Source: Methylovirgula sp.
GTDB lineage: Bacteria; Pseudomonadota; Alphaproteobacteria; Rhizobiales; Beijerinckiaceae
Direction: 5' to 3'
DNA length: 9,264 bases
NCBI GenBank assembly: GCA_025356505.1
Contig: JANXSV010000070.1
Location: 1-9,264 of the forward strand
Positions 7,701 through 9,264 of this stretch are shown here, piece by piece. Each line of letters begins with the position of its first letter. Position 1 is the first letter of the stretch. Under the pieces are notes generated by a model. The model had not been told where the DNA came from and made no database searches. It saw only the letters and a list, made by a program, of their open reading frames with translations. Position numbers and translations under genes: made by a program.

Positions 7701-7715
7701 GTTCTTTATATGTTC
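7701..7715. promoter_or_regulatory. LexA operator (alphaproteobacterial SOS box GTTC-N7-GTTC)
   Basis: GTTC (7701-7704), seven bases TTTATAT, GTTC (7712-7715). This is an exact match to the direct-repeat LexA box established for alphaproteobacteria. It lies 24 bases upstream of imuA, immediately after the predicted -10 element and over the likely transcription start, so bound LexA would block the promoter. Its placement before imuA-imuB-dnaE2, a classic SOS operon, makes a chance match unlikely. Confidence 0.88.
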
Positions 7716-7716
7716 T

Positions 7717-7744
7717 AAAATACAGCGAGGGCGCGGAGAGTCAA
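7717..7744 (-). promoter_or_regulatory. Sigma-70-like promoter of the imuA-imuB-dnaE2 operon
   Basis: On the minus strand TTGACT (7744-7739), a 16-base spacer, then TATTTT (7722-7717). The -35 is one mismatch from TTGACA and the -10 two from TATAAT. Transcription would start near 7710, inside the LexA box, leaving a leader of about 30 bases. Confidence 0.7.
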
Positions 7745-8091
7745 GATAGAGTCTTGCCTGCTACAAAATTTGTGGAAAGCTTAGTAAATCAAGCTCTGAA
7801 TTGCGAACACATTAAATCCATCAATAGGCATCTGCGAAACTGCCCGTAGGATACGGAAATTAATCGTTTTAGATCAATTGCATCGACATCGATTTAAATT
7901 CAGCAATATTGGCCCGCTCAAAGAATTTGCCAAACACCAAGTATGATGCACTTTTTTCAAAAGCCACATTCCACGGGAATATCGTCATATTCGATGGCTG
8001 ACTGCGGCACCTTATGCCGCTTTCAAACAAAAATCCCACTTATCCAGGCTGTTCAGAATTTCCAGACCACCTCCGACGAATTTAGCGCGCG
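7745..8091. other. Gene-free region between the membrane-protein gene and the imu promoter
   Basis: These 347 bases show no convincing gene on either strand. They follow the stop codon of the minus-strand membrane-protein gene and end at the -35 box of the imu operon. Two perfect inverted repeats lie close together (GAATAT-CGTC-ATATTC at 7977-7992; GCGGCA-CCTTA-TGCCGC at 8004-8020). A minus-strand frame ending at 8012 has about 35 codons and resembles nothing I recognise. The rest is AT-rich and featureless to me. Confidence 0.55.
8004..8020 (-). terminator. Hairpin, possible weak terminator of the membrane-protein gene
   Basis: Six-base-pair GC-rich stem GCGGCA/TGCCGC with a five-base loop, about 72 bases past the stop of the membrane-protein gene. 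No T run follows on the minus strand (next bases AGTCAGCC), so intrinsic termination would be weak. It could equally be an mRNA 3' end stabiliser or chance. Confidence 0.25.
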
Positions 8092-9264
8092 TCAGAGTTT
8101 TTGGAAAATCTGCACTCCGTCATATGTGCCGCGAGGGGCGTAGGCGTGTAGCAGGGTGGTTAGTTCGGCGGATTGCGCAATCCACTTTGACCAGTCATAT
8201 CCGGCAATTTGCACAAGTACGACGTCCGGGCTGTTCTGCTTCAAATCAGCGATTAACCATTGCCGATCCTGTTCGATCAACGCATCGAGCTTCAACAAGG
8301 TCGCGGCATCCGGGCTGGACTCTGCTTTGCGCTGTTCAGCGCCGATTGTAATCCACTGATAGCAGACCCGTCCGACGTAAGTGCCCTCTATCTGCCGAAC
8401 GAGTGGATGTGCAAACCGCAAAACGTGGCCGATGTATAATAGCTTAGGGTGCGGCTGAAGCTTGAGCACTGCCTGACGCAAATCGGCCGCTCCTGTGACA
8501 TCTTTCAACCAGTTCGAGGCGGGTTGCGACAGAAGTAAAAGACCTAGCACAGCCAAGAGTTTCTGCCAGACGACAACGATCCTCTTGTCAGTTGCTACGA
8601 AAGCCAAGGCGAGCAATGCAAAGTGAACCATCGGAAAAATATGGTTGGGCCAATTTTTTCCCTGAATAAAAAATGGCAGGGTGCTTCCCAGTGCTGCCCC
8701 AAGCAGAATTTTTACTGGAATGGCGATTCCTTGCCCGCGACTGCACAGAATTGTCAGCAATGTCGTTGCGCAAACAGTCCCGAACCCGCTGGAAAAGACG
8801 AGGTCTTCCAAAGGGCGGCGAATGGGCAAATAGACCATGGAAAGAATAGGTAGAATATCGTGAAGGAACGCAGGCGCAAATAGATAGACCGCCACAATGT
8901 AAGCCGCGAAGGTCAAAGTCATCACCCAGAAATGCAGGGCAAATGCAGGGCGCCATGACCGCAAGGACACGAGGACAAAACTCAGCGCGCCTCCGATTGC
9001 GAAAATGTAGTAGACCTTGATGGCTATAGCGATGCCGGCCAGAATTCCGCAAAACAAGGCTTGCGAGGTTGAAGGTTTGCCCCCTGCGCCCGACAGGGCG
9101 AGGCTGCTCAACACAGGAAGCAAAAGCAAAACGATGATGTGTTCGCGCTGGCCGAATACACCGTTTGGCAGAAGTATGAGAACACCCAAGGGCGAAATCC
9201 TCATGAACTTCGACGAAACATCCGTCCACATTTCCGCAGACGGCGAACTGAAAAACAATTGGTG
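8092..9264 (-). CDS. Polytopic membrane protein, glycosyltransferase-like (N-terminus beyond window)
   Basis: The frame is open from the window edge to TGA at 8094-8092, 390 residues visible. The first codons in view are CAC-CAA-TTG with no sign of a start, so the gene almost certainly begins outside. I count about eight or nine hydrophobic segments between residues about 23 and 248 (clear ones near 42-57, 68-90, 110-132, 160-174, 181-200, 209-224, 231-247). A soluble part of about 140 residues follows, ending GTYDGVQIFQKL. FGQREHIIVLLLLP (37-50) and FFIQGKNWPNHIFP (198-211) recall motifs in large alphaproteobacterial membrane proteins related to GT-C (GT39/ArnT-like) glycosyltransferases, which use lipid-linked sugars at the periplasmic face. 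That match is from memory. The acidic catalytic motif of such enzymes would be in the missing N-terminus, so enzyme function is inferred. It is separated from imuA by 414 bases and appears unrelated to it. Confidence 0.7.
   Translation of the reverse strand, partial: HQLFFSSPSAEMWTDVSSKFMRISPLGVLILLPNGVFGQREHIIVLLLLPVLSSLALSGAGGKPSTSQALFCGILAGIAIAIKVYYIFAIGGALSFVLVSLRSWRPAFALHFWVMTLTFAAYIVAVYLFAPAFLHDILPILSMVYLPIRRPLEDLVFSSGFGTVCATTLLTILCSRGQGIAIPVKILLGAALGSTLPFFIQGKNWPNHIFPMVHFALLALAFVATDKRIVVVWQKLLAVLGLLLLSQPASNWLKDVTGAADLRQAVLKLQPHPKLLYIGHVLRFAHPLVRQIEGTYVGRVCYQWITIGAEQRKAESSPDAATLLKLDALIEQDRQWLIADLKQNSPDVVLVQIAGYDWSKWIAQSAELTTLLHAYAPRGTYDGVQIFQKL

Noticed and set aside
8012..8117. Short minus-strand frame ending in LEILNSLDKWDFCLKAA
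   Set aside because: About 35 codons, partly overlapping the end of the membrane-protein gene, with no clear start codon and no family I recognise.
8588..9229. Minus-strand open frame of 213 codons
   Set aside because: It overlaps the membrane-protein gene in another frame, and its Cys-, His- and Arg-rich translation looks like a frame shadow.
1..9264. tRNA, rRNA, CRISPR array, insertion sequence or phage attachment site
   Set aside because: No cloverleaf-like sequence, regularly spaced identical repeats, transposase-like frame or flanking inverted terminal repeats were visible on either strand.

Overview
The window looks like chromosomal DNA of an alphaproteobacterium. It carries an imuA-imuB-dnaE2 mutagenesis cassette whose proteins read like the alphaproteobacterial versions, and the cassette is preceded by a direct-repeat SOS box of the form GTTC-N7-GTTC, the LexA operator of that class. 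By eye the GC content is moderate, roughly in the low to mid 50s. Hyphomicrobiales (Rhizobiales) or a nearby order is a reasonable guess, but the genus cannot be told from the sequence. Every gene I can support lies on the minus strand, so the biological reading order runs from position 9264 down to 1.

Positions 9264-8092 hold the C-terminal 390 codons of a polytopic inner-membrane protein, cut by the window edge. It resembles large glycosyltransferase-like membrane proteins. A gene-free stretch of 414 bases follows (8091-7678). It contains two small inverted repeats and, at its end, the SOS-regulated promoter of the next operon.

Positions 7677-2062 hold the operon imuA, imuB, dnaE2. imuA and imuB overlap out of frame by 95 bases, and imuB and dnaE2 overlap by four bases (ATGA), so the three products are probably made together from one transcript. 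By established knowledge of this family, ImuB is a catalytically inactive Y-family polymerase relative that acts as an adaptor to the sliding clamp. ImuA is a RecA-like partner, and DnaE2 (ImuC) is the error-prone polymerase that copies past DNA lesions. The visible residues fit this: ImuB lacks the Y-family catalytic acids, ImuA has a P-loop-like stretch without the lysine, and DnaE2 keeps its three polymerase aspartates but has lost the first PHP metal motif.

A second gene-free stretch of 337 bases (2061-1725) separates dnaE2 from a serralysin-type M10 metalloprotease gene (1724 to beyond position 1). The protease has an intact zinc motif and Met-turn, a short RTX calcium-binding part, and then an unusual C-terminal extension that begins a tandem repeat of about 37 residues before the window ends.

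I see no tRNA, rRNA, CRISPR array, insertion sequence or attachment site. The most distinctive items are the fully legible SOS control region of the mutasome operon and the repeat-tailed protease. I did not find a convincing new multi-gene system.
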